Assembly (NCBI GenBank): GCA_900078405.1
Contig: FLTS01000001.1
Location: 124,001 to 188,000, forward strand
Direction: 5' to 3'
Source of the DNA: an uncultured Stenotrophomonas sp.
GTDB lineage: Bacteria; Pseudomonadota; Gammaproteobacteria; Xanthomonadales; Xanthomonadaceae
DNA: 64,000 bases
In this document: piece by piece, positions 16,826-25,915 of the stretch
Layout: the number at the start of each line of letters is the position of its first letter
How positions within the stretch are numbered: position 1 is the first letter of the stretch
Notes under the pieces: model-generated
What the model was told of the DNA's origin: nothing
The model's input: only the letters and a program-made list of their open reading frames with translations
The model's database searches: none
Made by a program: the position numbers and the translations under genes

Positions 16826-18016
16826 CTACAACCGCCCGGCGTTGTGCAGTGCATGCAGCAGGCAGGCTCCCGCGACCAGCGTGCTGACCACCACCGCCGG
16901 TTTGCCGATCATCCAGGCGTATCCGCGGCGGCGCCGTGCGTTGTCGGCGCGAGCGAGGATCGGGTCCATGATCCGCGGCAGCGTGACCAGGTACTGGTAG
17001 TTGACGATGGAGATGCCGATGGCGAAGGTCGCCAATGTCACCAGCCAACCCGGGGTGAGTACCACCGCGAGCATGATGCAGAACAGCATCGTGGTGCCGG
17101 TCGTCATGTTGAGGAGCATGAAGCGCTGCACCTGCGCACGCTCGCGGGTACCGGCGCAGAAGCGCATCAGGTACCACCAGGTCAGGCCATAGCCGACCAC
17201 GCCGCCAAGCACGCCGCCGAGCATGCCCAGCAGGACCACCGGGTGATCGGTGAGGTGCTGGACGATCGCCCCCAGCGAACCGCCGGCAATGCCGCCGCCA
17301 ATGCCGCCGGTGCCGAGCTTGCCGAGGCCGCCGCCGAGCACGCCCGAGCCGATCACGGTGGCGGCGCTGGCCACCGGGGTCGCCCCGACCAGCCCGCCGA
17401 CCACCACCAGCGCGAACGCTGCCGATGGCGCGCTGCCGCGCGCGAATTCGCCGAAGCGCTTGAGCATTTCCTCGCGCACCGTGGCGCGGGCGCGCGACAG
17501 GCGCTTGCGCACCGCCGCGTCGCTCAGGCCCAGCAGAGCGGCCACCTGCTGCGAGCTTTGTCCTTCGCGATAGAACAGCAGCAGGGTTTCGCGGCTGTCC
17601 GCGGGCAGGGCGGAGATGATTTCCACGGCGGCCAGTTCTTCCTCCACCCGTGCCATCGCCTCGGCAGCGTCGGGTGCGGGATCGGCAGCCATGCCGATGG
17701 CGATTTCGGCCGCCTCGCCACTGAGCGGGCGATTGCGGTTGGCGCGCAGCCAGTCACGGGCGAGGTTGCGGGTGATCTGCCGCAGCCAGGGCAGGAAGCT
17801 GGCCGCGTTGTTGAGCCGGTTGAGCTGCTGCCAGGCCTTGATGAAGGCTTCCTGGGCGATGTCCTCGCTGGCCTGCACGTCGCGGGTGATGGCCAGCGCG
17901 ATGGCGGTGACGGTGTTCTGGCAGGCCACGACGATGCGGCCGTAGGACTGCGTGCAGCCACTGCGGGCGGCAGGCAGTTCGCGGTACAGCATGGTTTCGA
18001 GCGTCGTGGCGGTCAT
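16826..18016 (-). CDS. Sigma-70 family (ECF-like) sigma factor fused to a membrane domain
   Basis: A 396-residue protein. The first about 185 residues are an ECF-type sigma factor: region 2 (ITRDVQASEDIAQEAFIKAWQ, PWLRQITRNLARDWLR) and region 4 (LPADSRETLLLFYREGQSSQQVA, LGLSDAAVRKRLSRAR). The remaining about 210 residues hold a Gly-rich hydrophobic region and about five transmembrane segments ending in KPAVVVSTLVAGACLLHALHN. This tethers the sigma factor to the membrane, so it could be released or gated by a membrane signal in place of a separate anti-sigma factor. No anti-sigma gene is adjacent, which fits. Confidence 0.85.
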   Translation of the reverse strand: MTATTLETMLYRELPAARSGCTQSYGRIVVACQNTVTAIALAITRDVQASEDIAQEAFIKAWQQLNRLNNAASFLPWLRQITRNLARDWLRANRNRPLSGEAAEIAIGMAADPAPDAAEAMARVEEELAAVEIISALPADSRETLLLFYREGQSSQQVAALLGLSDAAVRKRLSRARATVREEMLKRFGEFARGSAPSAAFALVVVGGLVGATPVASAATVIGSGVLGGGLGKLGTGGIGGGIAGGSLGAIVQHLTDHPVVLLGMLGGVLGGVVGYGLTWWYLMRFCAGTRERAQVQRFMLLNMTTGTTMLFCIMLAVVLTPGWLVTLATFAIGISIVNYQYLVTLPRIMDPILARADNARRRRGYAWMIGKPAVVVSTLVAGACLLHALHNAGRL

Positions 18017-18071
18017 GGGGCGGCTCCCGTGTGGATGCAGGCCATGACGCAGGCCGCCAGCGGATGTGACC

Positions 18072-18095
18072 GGTAGTACCGGCCGCTGGCCGGCA
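18072..18095. repeat. Stenotrophomonas-type REP (GTAGTxCCGGCCGCTGGCCGGCA)
   Basis: A ggtagtaccggcc / ggccggca stem-loop with a GTAG head. A second near-identical copy is at 19634-19657. This short REP type is abundant in Stenotrophomonas genomes and is the best taxonomic clue outside the genes. Confidence 0.8.
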
Positions 18096-18187
18096 ATCTC
18101 GCACGCTTGCCATTCCGTGGATACGGGGTTGACCCCGCGTGCAGCCTTCCCTGCCACGCCCCGTGCCGGGAAAGCCCGGCGCCGGCC

Positions 18188-18670
18188 TCAGTTTGCCGGC
18201 TGCACACGCACCCGGAACTCGCCGTCGTCCTGCGCCGGTTGAACCTGCTGCTCGGGTTCGACCGGTGGCGGTACGGGCGCGGCGCGGTGGCGCAGCACCA
18301 GCATCAGGACCAGTCCTGCGATCACCAACAGCAATGCGATGCGGATACGCCATGCCCAACGGCGGCCGTTGCCTTCGCCCGGTGCTTCACGGAAGGCGTA
18401 CTCGGCGACCGGATGGTCGCGGCGGGTGGTGTCGAGCAGGCGCGCGTCGCGCAGGATTTCGCGGGCGCGGGTCTGGTCGTCGGCACGCACGACCCACACC
18501 GTCGGCAATTTGTCGTCGCCCAGTTTGTTGTCCAGGTAGCTGAACTGGCCGCGGCGCTTGCTGTGGTAGGAGCGGCCATTGGTGAGGCGTACCTCGATGC
18601 CGGCTTCGCGCAGCATCTGCGCCACGCCTTCGGCATTCTCCACGCGCTGGCTGCTGAAGATCTTGCGCAT
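18188..18670 (-). CDS. Membrane protein with DUF2007-like N-terminal domain (xanthomonad 'pathogenicity-like' protein)
   Basis: A 160-residue protein. The N-terminal about 80 residues (RKIFSSQRVENAEGVAQML ... VWVVRADDQTRAREIL) look like the ferredoxin-fold DUF2007 signal-transducing domain; then one transmembrane segment (about 108-128) and a Pro/Gln-rich tail. Homologues in Xanthomonas carry the label 'pathogenicity-like protein', without a demonstrated mechanism that I know of. It starts 3 bp after the stop of tesB, so it is co-transcribed with it. Confidence 0.7.
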   Translation of the reverse strand: MRKIFSSQRVENAEGVAQMLREAGIEVRLTNGRSYHSKRRGQFSYLDNKLGDDKLPTVWVVRADDQTRAREILRDARLLDTTRRDHPVAEYAFREAPGEGNGRRWAWRIRIALLLVIAGLVLMLVLRHRAAPVPPPVEPEQQVQPAQDDGEFRVRVQPAN

Positions 18671-18673
18671 GCC

Positions 18674-19573
18674 TCAGTCCTCGCCGCCGGGGACGACGCG
18701 GATCAGGCCTTCCTGCGCGGTGCTGGCCACCAGCACGCCGTCGCGGGTGAAGAACTGGCCGCGTGCCAGCCCGCGCGAATCCTGCGCGCTGGGGCTGTCC
18801 AGCGAATACAGCAGCCAGTCGTCCACGCGGAATGGGCGGTGGAACCAGATGGCGTGGTCGAGCGAGGCCATCTGCACGTGCGGCTGGTAGTAGCTGATGC
18901 CGTGCGGGAAGGTGGCCGTGCCCAGCAGGTGGAAGTCGGAGGCGTAGGCCAGCAGCGCCTGGTGCAGCTCCGGCGCGTCGCCGACCCGCTCGCTCAGGCG
19001 CATCCACACCTGGTGGTAGGGCGGGCGCTTGGTCGGGTTGAGTTCGTCGCGCAGGCTTTCGCCGGGGGCGATGACGTGGCGGAACTCGAACGGACCGCCC
19101 CGCGAGAGCCAGCGCTGCACCTTCACCGGCAGCCGTTCCAGCACCTCGGGCGCCAGCGGGCGGTTGGGTTCGATGTCTTCCGGCTGCGGCACCTCCGGCA
19201 TCTTGTGCTGGTGTTCGGCGCCGTGCTCGGCCTGCTGGAACGAGGCCGCGCAGAAGAAGATCACCTTGCCGTGCTGGATCGCGGTGACCCGGCGCACCGA
19301 GAAGCTGCCACCGTCGCGGGTGCGGTCCACGTCGTAGACGATGGGGTGGTCGATGTTGCCGGCGCGCAGGAAATAGGCGTGCAGCGAATGCACGTGGCGG
19401 CCGTTGTCGACCGTGGCCTGGGCGGCGACAACGTGGTGCCCCAGCACCTGCCCGCCGAACACGTACTTGGTGCCGATGTCACGGCTCTGGCCGCGGAACA
19501 GGTTGTCTTCCAGCCGTTCCAAGGACAGCAGGTCGATCAGTTCGGGAACCACGGGTTCGGTATTGGCGGACAA
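18674..19573 (-). CDS. tesB: Acyl-CoA thioesterase II (TesB)
   Basis: TesB hydrolyses medium and long acyl-CoAs to free fatty acid and CoA in the cytoplasm. The 299-residue protein shows two tandem hot-dog domains: an N-terminal one with FGGQVLGHHVVAAQ and HSLHAYFLRAG, and a C-terminal one with SLDHAIWFHRPFRVDDW (catalytic Asp), QDSRGLARGQFFTRDG and the final TAQEG (Gln). Length is close to E. coli TesB (286). Transcribed with the downstream DUF2007-like gene; an enoyl-CoA hydratase gene lies upstream on the same strand, suggesting a fatty-acid link. Confidence 0.94.
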   Translation of the reverse strand: MSANTEPVVPELIDLLSLERLEDNLFRGQSRDIGTKYVFGGQVLGHHVVAAQATVDNGRHVHSLHAYFLRAGNIDHPIVYDVDRTRDGGSFSVRRVTAIQHGKVIFFCAASFQQAEHGAEHQHKMPEVPQPEDIEPNRPLAPEVLERLPVKVQRWLSRGGPFEFRHVIAPGESLRDELNPTKRPPYHQVWMRLSERVGDAPELHQALLAYASDFHLLGTATFPHGISYYQPHVQMASLDHAIWFHRPFRVDDWLLYSLDSPSAQDSRGLARGQFFTRDGVLVASTAQEGLIRVVPGGED

Positions 19574-19633
19574 GGGGACGGGCCTGATTTCGACAGGCGG
19601 CGATTATAGCGGGCGGTGTCGGCGCCACCGCCC

Positions 19634-19657
19634 GGTAGTGCCGGCCGCTGGCCGGCA
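19634..19657. repeat. Stenotrophomonas-type REP, second copy
   Basis: ggtagtgccggccgctggcc core with the same head and palindrome as the copy at 18072-18095, in the gap between the enoyl-CoA hydratase and tesB genes. Confidence 0.8.
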
Positions 19658-19697
19658 ACGACATGAATGCCGGACGTGCGAGGGTGCCGGCCTGCCG

Positions 19698-20480
19698 TCA
19701 GGCTTTTCCGAGTCTTGCCGCCAGCGCCTGCAACGCCGCCTGCGCATCGGCCGAATACCAGGCCTCGACGAAGCGTTCCAACTGGATGTGCTGCGGCTGC
19801 ATGGCCTCGTGCAGGTCGGCGCGGGCGATGGTACGGGTCTGCAGCATCGGCTGGCGCGGCAGCTTCAATTGCGCCTGCAGCCAGGCGATGGCCTGTTCGA
19901 CCACGCTGCCGGCGCCATCGGCCAGTTCGTCCACCAGCCCGATTTCCAGCGCGCGCTCGGCGCTGACCAGCTGCCCGCCGGCCAGCAGCACGCCAGCACG
20001 GTGCGTACCGACCACGCGCCGCAGCAGCCGCTGGATGCCCTCCGGCGCGACCAGCCCCACCTGCACCTCGTTGAGGCCGATCACGTAGGGCTTGGCCGGA
20101 TCGACGCTGCGCGCCATCACCCGGTAGTCGCAGCACAGCGCCAGCACGCAGCCGCCGGCCGGGGAATGCCCGGTAAGCGCGGCCACCATCGGGATGCGGC
20201 TTTCGGCCAGCGTGCGTGCCGCGCCGAAGAACGCCTGCCAGCTGTCGAGCAGCTTGTGCTTGTCCTCGCCGTGGCGCAGCAGGTATGGCACGTCCATGCC
20301 GCCGGTGAAGATGCGCTCGCTGCCGGACAGCACCACGCCCTGCACGTCGTCGGCCATCGCCTGGTTCAAGGCGACGATGAGCGCGCGGCACAGTTCGGTG
20401 TCCAGCGCATTGACCGGTGGCCGCGCCAGCCGCAGTTCGCGGACGGGGCCGTGGTTGATCACTTCGATGGGCGTTGTCAT
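19698..20480 (-). CDS. Enoyl-CoA hydratase/isomerase family protein
   Basis: A 260-residue crotonase-fold protein. The oxyanion-hole segments GSERIFTGGMDVPYL and ALTGHSPAGGCVLALCCDYRVMA are clear. Its catalytic glutamates are not both obvious at the usual hydratase positions, so it may be an isomerase or other crotonase rather than a standard hydratase. Start ATG at 20480. It is divergent from the copper chaperone gene (38-bp gap) and upstream of tesB, separated by a REP. Confidence 0.85.
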   Translation of the reverse strand: MTTPIEVINHGPVRELRLARPPVNALDTELCRALIVALNQAMADDVQGVVLSGSERIFTGGMDVPYLLRHGEDKHKLLDSWQAFFGAARTLAESRIPMVAALTGHSPAGGCVLALCCDYRVMARSVDPAKPYVIGLNEVQVGLVAPEGIQRLLRRVVGTHRAGVLLAGGQLVSAERALEIGLVDELADGAGSVVEQAIAWLQAQLKLPRQPMLQTRTIARADLHEAMQPQHIQLERFVEAWYSADAQAALQALAARLGKA

Positions 20481-20517
20481 GCTGCGGCCTCGGATACGGC
20501 AGGGAGTCGATGTTTCG

Positions 20518-20958
20518 ATGATAACCAAACCATTCGCGTGCGTACTGTTGATGTCGGTGGCCTCGGTGATGTCGGTGCCGGTGCAGGCGGAGGCCGCCGC
20601 GTGCGTGCGCTTCAGCGACGGCTGGATCCGTTTCCCGGCAATGGCGCACATGGCCGGCGGCTTCGGCCGCATCGACAACACCTGCAAGGCGCAAGTGGCG
20701 GTGACGTCGGTACGCAGCGCAGCGTTCGCGGACGTGTCCCTGCACGAGACGACGCTGGTCGATGGCGTCAGCCGCATGCGCGAAGTGGAACGCCTGCCGG
20801 TGGCGGCCGGGCAGCATGCCGAGCTCAAGCCCGGTGGCCTGCACCTGATGCTGATGGATGGCAAGGCGCCATTGCAGGAGGGCCAGCGCGTGCCGGTGGT
20901 ACTGGGACTTTCCGACGGCACTGAGGTGCACGGCGAACTGGTGGTGCGCAAGCCCTGA
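20518..20958 (+). CDS. Periplasmic copper chaperone PCu(A)C family
   Basis: A 146-residue secreted protein: signal peptide (about 1-29, ending VQAEA) and a cupredoxin-like PCu(A)C domain. The defining copper motif H-x10-M-x21-H-x-M is exactly kept (His in HETTLVDG, Met in SRM, then LHLML with His and Met). These proteins deliver Cu(I) to cytochrome oxidase CuA or CuB sites. They are often next to SCO genes, but none is in this window. ATG at 20518 was chosen because it gives a standard signal peptide. Confidence 0.9.
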   Translation: MITKPFACVLLMSVASVMSVPVQAEAAACVRFSDGWIRFPAMAHMAGGFGRIDNTCKAQVAVTSVRSAAFADVSLHETTLVDGVSRMREVERLPVAAGQHAELKPGGLHLMLMDGKAPLQEGQRVPVVLGLSDGTEVHGELVVRKP

Positions 20959-20971
20959 TGCTTGTGCAGGC

Positions 20972-21038
20972 GGGTAGATCGGGGCTATGTCCCCGACGCC
21001 AGGGGTTCATGCCGTCGGGGGCATAGCCTCGACCTACA
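20972..21038. repeat. Extragenic repeat (GGTAGATCGGGGC ... GCCTCGACCTAC)
   Basis: Inverted arms gggtagatcggggctatg and catagcctcgacctac bracket about 30 bp with a nested tccccgacgcc / gtcggggg pair. Same family as 8217-8294; located just before gltX, where it could act on read-through from the copper chaperone gene. Confidence 0.65.
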
Positions 21039-21074
21039 CGGTAAAATGCGCCGATCCCCACTTCCGCGCCCGTC

Positions 21075-22478
21075 ATGACCGTCCGTACCCGCTTCGCCCC
21101 CAGTCCCACCGGCTACCTGCACATCGGTGGCGCCCGCACCGCGCTGTACTGCTGGCTGGAGGCCCGCCACCGTGGCGGCGAGTTCGTGCTGCGCATCGAG
21201 GACACCGACCGCGAACGCAGCACCCAGGCCGCGATCGACGCCATCCTCGAAGCAATGGACTGGCTGGGTCTGGACTACGACGAAGGCCCGGTCTACCAGA
21301 CCCACCGCGTTGCCCGTTACAGGGAAGTGGCCGAGCAATTGCTCGCCGCCGGCAAGGCCTACTACGCCTACGAAACCCGCGAAGAACTCGATGCGATGCG
21401 CGAGGCGGCAATGGCCAAGCAGGAAAAGCCGCGTTACAACGGTGCCGCGCGCGAGCTGAACCTGCCGTACCGTGATGATCCGAACCGCGTCATCCGCTTC
21501 AAGAACCCGCAGGGCGGCAGCGTGGTGTTCGACGACCTGATCAAGGGCCGCATCGAGATCGCCAACAGCGAGCTGGACGACATGGTGATCTTCCGCCCGG
21601 ACGGCTACCCCACCTACAACTTCGCGGTGGTCGTCGATGACTGGGACATGGGCATCACCGAGGTCATCCGCGGCGACGACCACATCAACAACACCCCGCG
21701 CCAGATCAACATCTACGAGGCGCTGGGCGCGGCGGTGCCGAAGTTCGGGCACATGCCGATGATCCTCGACGAGGCCGGCGCCAAGCTGTCCAAGCGCACC
21801 GGCGCGGCCGACGTGATGCAGTACAAGGACGCCGGCTACCTGCCCGAGGCGCTGCTGAGCTATCTGGCGCGGCTGGGCTGGTCGCACGGCGACCAGGAGA
21901 TTTTCAGCCGCCAGGAGCTGATCGACCTGTTCGACGTGACCCACTGCAATTCGAAGGCCTCGCGCCTGGACATGGCCAAGCTGGGCTGGGTCAACCAGCA
22001 TTTCCTGAAGAGCGAAGACCCGGCTGCGATCGCGCCACAACTGGTTTACCAGCTGGAAAAGCTGGGTCTGGACGTGGCTGCCGGCCCGGCCCCGGCCGAT
22101 GTGGTTGTCGCCCTGCGCGAGCGCGTGCAGACGTTGAAAGAAATGGCCGAGAAGGCGGTGGTCTGGTACCAGCCGCTTACCGACTACGACGGGGCCGCCG
22201 TCGCCAAGCACTTCAAGCCCGGCGCGGAGGTGGCACTGGGCAAGGCACGCGAACTGCTGGCCGCGTTGCCGCAGTGGACCGCCGAAGCGGTCGGCGTGGC
22301 GCTGCACGACACCGCCGCCGCGCTGGAAATCGGCATGGGCAAGGTCGCCCAGCCGCTGCGCGTGGCGATCACCGGCACCCAGGTCAGCCCGGACATTTCC
22401 CATACCGTGTATCTGGCTGGTCGTGACGAAGCCTTGAAACGCATCGACGCCGCACTCACAAAGGTTCCGACCGCCTGA
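21075..22478 (+). CDS. gltX: Glutamyl-tRNA synthetase
   Basis: Charges tRNA-Glu with glutamate. The 467-residue class I synthetase has the [13 protein letters not shown] signature (HIGH-type motif at residues 16-19) and the KLSKR form of the KMSKS loop at residues 237-241. No cysteine zinc cluster typical of some GluRS is evident. ATG at 21075 is the natural start. Length and motifs are standard. The Fur-family gene begins 16 bp after its stop. Confidence 0.97.
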   Translation: MTVRTRFAPSPTGYLHIGGARTALYCWLEARHRGGEFVLRIEDTDRERSTQAAIDAILEAMDWLGLDYDEGPVYQTHRVARYREVAEQLLAAGKAYYAYETREELDAMREAAMAKQEKPRYNGAARELNLPYRDDPNRVIRFKNPQGGSVVFDDLIKGRIEIANSELDDMVIFRPDGYPTYNFAVVVDDWDMGITEVIRGDDHINNTPRQINIYEALGAAVPKFGHMPMILDEAGAKLSKRTGAADVMQYKDAGYLPEALLSYLARLGWSHGDQEIFSRQELIDLFDVTHCNSKASRLDMAKLGWVNQHFLKSEDPAAIAPQLVYQLEKLGLDVAAGPAPADVVVALRERVQTLKEMAEKAVVWYQPLTDYDGAAVAKHFKPGAEVALGKARELLAALPQWTAEAVGVALHDTAAALEIGMGKVAQPLRVAITGTQVSPDISHTVYLAGRDEALKRIDAALTKVPTA

Positions 22479-22494
22479 TCGCCGGAAGGCCGCC

Positions 22495-22983
22495 ATGACC
22501 GAACACGAGCACACCTGCACCGCGCCCCACCACCACGTCGATGACGCGGCGGATTTCATCGCGGTGGTCGAACGGGTGTGCCGCGAGCGCGGCCTGCGGC
22601 TCACGCCGATCCGCGCCAACGTGCTGCGGCTGATCGCCGAGGCCGGCAAGCCGGTCAAGGCCTATGAGCTGCTGGAGCTGGTGCGCGAAGGCAAGGGCGT
22701 CGGTGCCGACGCCCCCCCCACGGTGTACCGCGCGCTCGATTTCCTGATGGACGAAGGCTTCATCCACCAGCTGTCGTCGGTGAACTCCTTCGTCGCCTGT
22801 CACCACCCCAGCAGCAACCAGCACTCGGTGCCGTTCCTGATCTGCGACCGCTGCCACAGCGCGGTCGAGCTGGAGGACCGCGACATCGTCCGCCAGCTCG
22901 AAGCCCGCGCCCGCGAGCTGGGTTTCAAGCCGCAGGCGCAGACGCTGGAAGTGCATGGCCTGTGCGCGGAGTGCGCGGGGTAG
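22495..22983 (+). CDS. zur: Zinc uptake regulator Zur (Fur family)
   Basis: A 162-residue Fur-family repressor. The N-terminal His/Cys-rich start (HEHTCTAPHHH) precedes a winged helix (LTPIRANVLRLIAEAGKPVKAYELL ... TVYRALDFLMDEGF) and a C-terminal metal domain with the ICDRCH and LCAECAG CxxC pairs forming the structural zinc site. These features and length match Zur rather than Fur. The convergent gene is a His/Asp-rich TonB receptor, a typical Zur target (ZnuD), and a Zur-box-like sequence lies at 25351-25368. Confidence 0.85.
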   Translation: MTEHEHTCTAPHHHVDDAADFIAVVERVCRERGLRLTPIRANVLRLIAEAGKPVKAYELLELVREGKGVGADAPPTVYRALDFLMDEGFIHQLSSVNSFVACHHPSSNQHSVPFLICDRCHSAVELEDRDIVRQLEARARELGFKPQAQTLEVHGLCAECAG

Positions 22984-23050
22984 CAGCTCTTTGGGCGCGA
23001 CGTGAAGGCATGCAGGAGCGCAGCGTGCCGCACTCCTGCGGCCATGCCCG

Positions 23051-25252
23051 TCAGAACCAGGCGCGGATGCCGAAGGCGACGCCGCGGCCCGGCAGCGGCG
23101 CGTAGTCACGCAGCAGCGAGGTATGCGGGCGCACCTCGCGGTCGGTGAGGTTGCTGCCGTCCAGGAACAGCTCGTAGCTGTTGCCGCCACTGCGGTCCCA
23201 GCGATAGGCCAGGTGCGCATCCAGCAACGTGTAGCCGTCGCTGGGTGCTTCGTCCTGCGCCACGTCCTTCTGGTTGCCGTAGCGGATGGCGCCGGCCGAG
23301 GCGCGCCAGCCGTCGCGCGCCCAGCGCAGGTCGGCGCCGACCCGGGCCGGCGAGATCCGCGGCAGATAGCCGCCGTTGGCCAGTTCCACGTCGTAGTGGT
23401 GGCTGTGGTCGCCGTGCGGCACGGCGATGGTGGTGCTGCGGCTGCCATCGCCGTCGAGTTCGGCCTTCACGTAGTCGCCGAAGATGCGCAGGTCCCAGTC
23501 GCCACCGTTGTCGCTCTGGATCAGGTGGAACATGGCCTCGGCTTCGGCGCCCTTGAAGGTGGCGTCATGCTGGGTCCACACCCGCACCGGCAGCCCGTGC
23601 TCGACCACACCGGTGTCGGCCAGGTAGATGAAGTCCTTGAACTTCGTCTGGTAGACCGATGCGGACACGTCGATGCGGTCGCTGTGGGCGTGCATGCCCA
23701 GTTCGACGCGCCGGCCGCGCTCGGTTTCCATGCCGGCGTCGCCGATTTCCAGCGAGCGCGTGGCGATGTGGGCGCCGGCCGCGTACAGCTCCTCGTTGGT
23801 CGGCGCGCGTTCGGAGCTGTCGATGCCGAAGCGCAGGTCGAGGCCGTCGCTGAGTGTCCAGATGCCGGCGGCGGACAGGTTGGTGGCGCCGAAGTCGCGG
23901 TTGCGCTGGCCGTCGTCCGGGTCGAGCTTGATCCGGTCATGGCGGCCGCCCAGTTCCAGCTTCAGCGGGCCGAACTGTTTTTCCTGCAGCACGAACAGGC
24001 CCAGCGTGTCGGTGCCGGTATTCGGCACGAAGGCTTCCTCGCCCTGCGCGCCGAAGTCGCTGTTGCCGAACTGCAGGCCGAACGCGCCGTTCCAGCCGGC
24101 CAGCGGGCGCTGCACCGCCTCGACGCGGCCTTCCATGCCCTTGTTGGTGAAGCGGGTGGACGGCATGCCGGCTTCCAGTTCGGTGTGCTCGTAATCGGTC
24201 CAGGCGGCGCGCACGGTCAGGCTCTGCAGGAACGGCAGCGGGTCGTTGAGGCCACCCTTCAGCTCGAAGCGGTTCTGCACCATGTCGATGCGCACGTCAT
24301 GCTCGCCGCCTTCTTCTTCCCCGTGGTCGTGATCGTCGTCGTCATGGTCGTGGTCATGTTCGTCGTCACCGTGCACGTGGGCGCCGTTGGGGATGCCGTA
24401 ATTGCTGCGGTAGGTGCCCAGCGATGCACCGAGGTAGCCGTTTTCGCCGAACCAGGTGGCGCCGACGCCGCCGGCGCGGGTGCGCAGCGAGCTGTTGTCC
24501 AGCCGGCCACGCGGGCCGAGTTCATCGTCGTGCTCGTCATGATCGTGGTCGTCGTCCAGCGCCGCCGGATCGATCGCATGGCCGGGAATGCGGTAGTCGT
24601 CGCCGTTGCGCACCAGACCATCGACGTGCAGCACGAGGTTGCCGGCGTTGAGGCCATCGAGCCGGAACATGCCGCTGCGCTCGTCGTTGGCGCTGTTGCC
24701 GCGCAGCTCGGCACGGCCGCTGAGGGGGCGGTCGGGCAACTCGCCGGCAATGCGGCCGTCGACCACGTTGACCGCGCCGCCGATGGCGCCGCTGCCGAAC
24801 AGCAGGGTCGCCGGGCCCTTCAGCACTTCGATCTGGTCGGCGAGGAACGGCTCGATGCTGGTGGCGTGGTCGGCGCTGACGGTGGAGGCGTCCATGTTGC
24901 CGACGCCGTTGGCGACCACCGCCACGCGCGGGCCTTCCTGGCCGCGGATCACCGGGCGGCCGACGCCGGGGCCGAAATAGGTGGTCTGCACGCCGGGCAT
25001 GCGCGAGATGGTGTCGCCGAGGGTGGCGCCCTTGCGCGCATCCAGTTCTTCGCCGGCCAGTATCGCAACCGGGCGCGCCAGCGATTCGGCATCGTTCTGC
25101 AGCGGGGAGGCGGTGACCTTGACCGCGGACAGCTCGGTCAGGTGGTGGCTCTGCTTGTCGGTGGCATCGGCCGCGTGCGCGGCGGGCAGGGCGGTGGCGA
25201 GCGCCAGGAACAGGGCGCGGCGGACGGGGCGGGGAGCGGTTGGTCGGATCAT
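23051..25252 (-). CDS. TonB-dependent receptor, probable zinc importer (ZnuD-like)
   Basis: A 733-residue outer-membrane receptor: signal peptide (about 1-27, ALPAAHA), plug domain with PVAILAGEELDARKGATLGDTI and GPATLLFGSGAIGG, and a long beta-barrel ending in GIRAWF with C-terminal Phe. Two external loops are extraordinarily rich in His/Asp/Glu (DDDHDHDEHDDE near residue 240 and EHDHDHDDDDHDHG near residue 310), typical of ZnuD zinc-capture loops. It would import zinc using TonB energy. It faces zur across a 67-bp gap, and its promoter region is shared with the MerC-like gene. Confidence 0.88.
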   Translation of the reverse strand: MIRPTAPRPVRRALFLALATALPAAHAADATDKQSHHLTELSAVKVTASPLQNDAESLARPVAILAGEELDARKGATLGDTISRMPGVQTTYFGPGVGRPVIRGQEGPRVAVVANGVGNMDASTVSADHATSIEPFLADQIEVLKGPATLLFGSGAIGGAVNVVDGRIAGELPDRPLSGRAELRGNSANDERSGMFRLDGLNAGNLVLHVDGLVRNGDDYRIPGHAIDPAALDDDHDHDEHDDELGPRGRLDNSSLRTRAGGVGATWFGENGYLGASLGTYRSNYGIPNGAHVHGDDEHDHDHDDDDHDHGEEEGGEHDVRIDMVQNRFELKGGLNDPLPFLQSLTVRAAWTDYEHTELEAGMPSTRFTNKGMEGRVEAVQRPLAGWNGAFGLQFGNSDFGAQGEEAFVPNTGTDTLGLFVLQEKQFGPLKLELGGRHDRIKLDPDDGQRNRDFGATNLSAAGIWTLSDGLDLRFGIDSSERAPTNEELYAAGAHIATRSLEIGDAGMETERGRRVELGMHAHSDRIDVSASVYQTKFKDFIYLADTGVVEHGLPVRVWTQHDATFKGAEAEAMFHLIQSDNGGDWDLRIFGDYVKAELDGDGSRSTTIAVPHGDHSHHYDVELANGGYLPRISPARVGADLRWARDGWRASAGAIRYGNQKDVAQDEAPSDGYTLLDAHLAYRWDRSGGNSYELFLDGSNLTDREVRPHTSLLRDYAPLPGRGVAFGIRAWF

Positions 25253-25350
25253 GATTGTTACTTTATATCAATTGAGGGGCGTGGCAGTGCCCGTGGGAAG
25301 TACCCGTGGAAAGCGGATGAGCGGGAGGAGGGGCTGGGTGCTGCGACGAT

Positions 25351-25368
25351 GTTATATTATTCCATAAC
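25351..25368. promoter_or_regulatory. Candidate Zur box upstream of the MerC-like gene
   Basis: GTTATATTATTCCATAAC has GTTAT/ATAAC inverted ends and an AT-rich core in GC-rich DNA, and resembles Zur operators (GTTATAATATxAC type). It lies 25 bp before the MerC-like ATG and 99 bp from the TonB receptor start, with a weaker GATATAAAGTAAC sequence right in front of the receptor. Zur would bind with zinc and repress both directions. Confidence 0.6.
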
Positions 25369-25392
25369 GCTCCACCGCCCCTGCTGGAAGTC

Positions 25393-25803
25393 ATGCAGCC
25401 GAACCCGTTCCGCCATTTCCTCGACCGCTTCGGCGCCGCCGGCTCGTTGCTGTGCGCTATCCATTGCGCGCTGCTGCCGGCGCTGCTGGCATTGGCGCCG
25501 TCGCTGGGGTTGTCGTTCTGGCTGGGCGACGGGGTCGAGCAGTCGGTGGTGGTCTTCGTCACCTTCCTGGGCCTGTTCAGCCTGATCTGGGGCTATCGCC
25601 GCCACCACGCGGTGCATGCGCTGGCCCTGCTGGCCCCGGGGCTCGCCCTGCTCTGGGCCGGGCTGCTGCATTCCGGGCTGCATCATTCGCCGGTGCCGCA
25701 TGCGGTGGTGATGACACTGGGCGGGGTGTTGGTAGGGCTGGCCCATGTGGTTAACCTGCGCCTGAATCACCAGCACGTGCACGACGCCAGCTGCGCACAC
25801 TGA
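25393..25803 (+). CDS. MerC domain-containing membrane protein
   Basis: A 136-residue protein with four transmembrane segments of the MerC type: the first has LLCAIHCALLPAL with the Cys-x3-Cys pair that binds metal in MerC transporters. The C-terminus is His-rich (NHQHVHDASCAH). No merR, merA or other mercury genes are near; the Zur-box candidate and ZnuD-like receptor next door suggest a role in zinc or cobalt traffic. This is inference. Confidence 0.78.
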   Translation: MQPNPFRHFLDRFGAAGSLLCAIHCALLPALLALAPSLGLSFWLGDGVEQSVVVFVTFLGLFSLIWGYRRHHAVHALALLAPGLALLWAGLLHSGLHHSPVPHAVVMTLGGVLVGLAHVVNLRLNHQHVHDASCAH

Positions 25804-25915
25804 GGGGCGCATGTTAGGCTTTGCGCTTCATGCGCGGGGGCGCTGTTGCAGCGGCCTCGCCGTACCCGTGTCAGTACGGGGCAATCTGGATTTCACACTT
25901 GAGGAGTTAGACGAC

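Noticed and set aside
25393..25803. Mercury resistance operon
   Set aside because: Only the MerC-like gene exists; no merR, merT, merP or merA is present.
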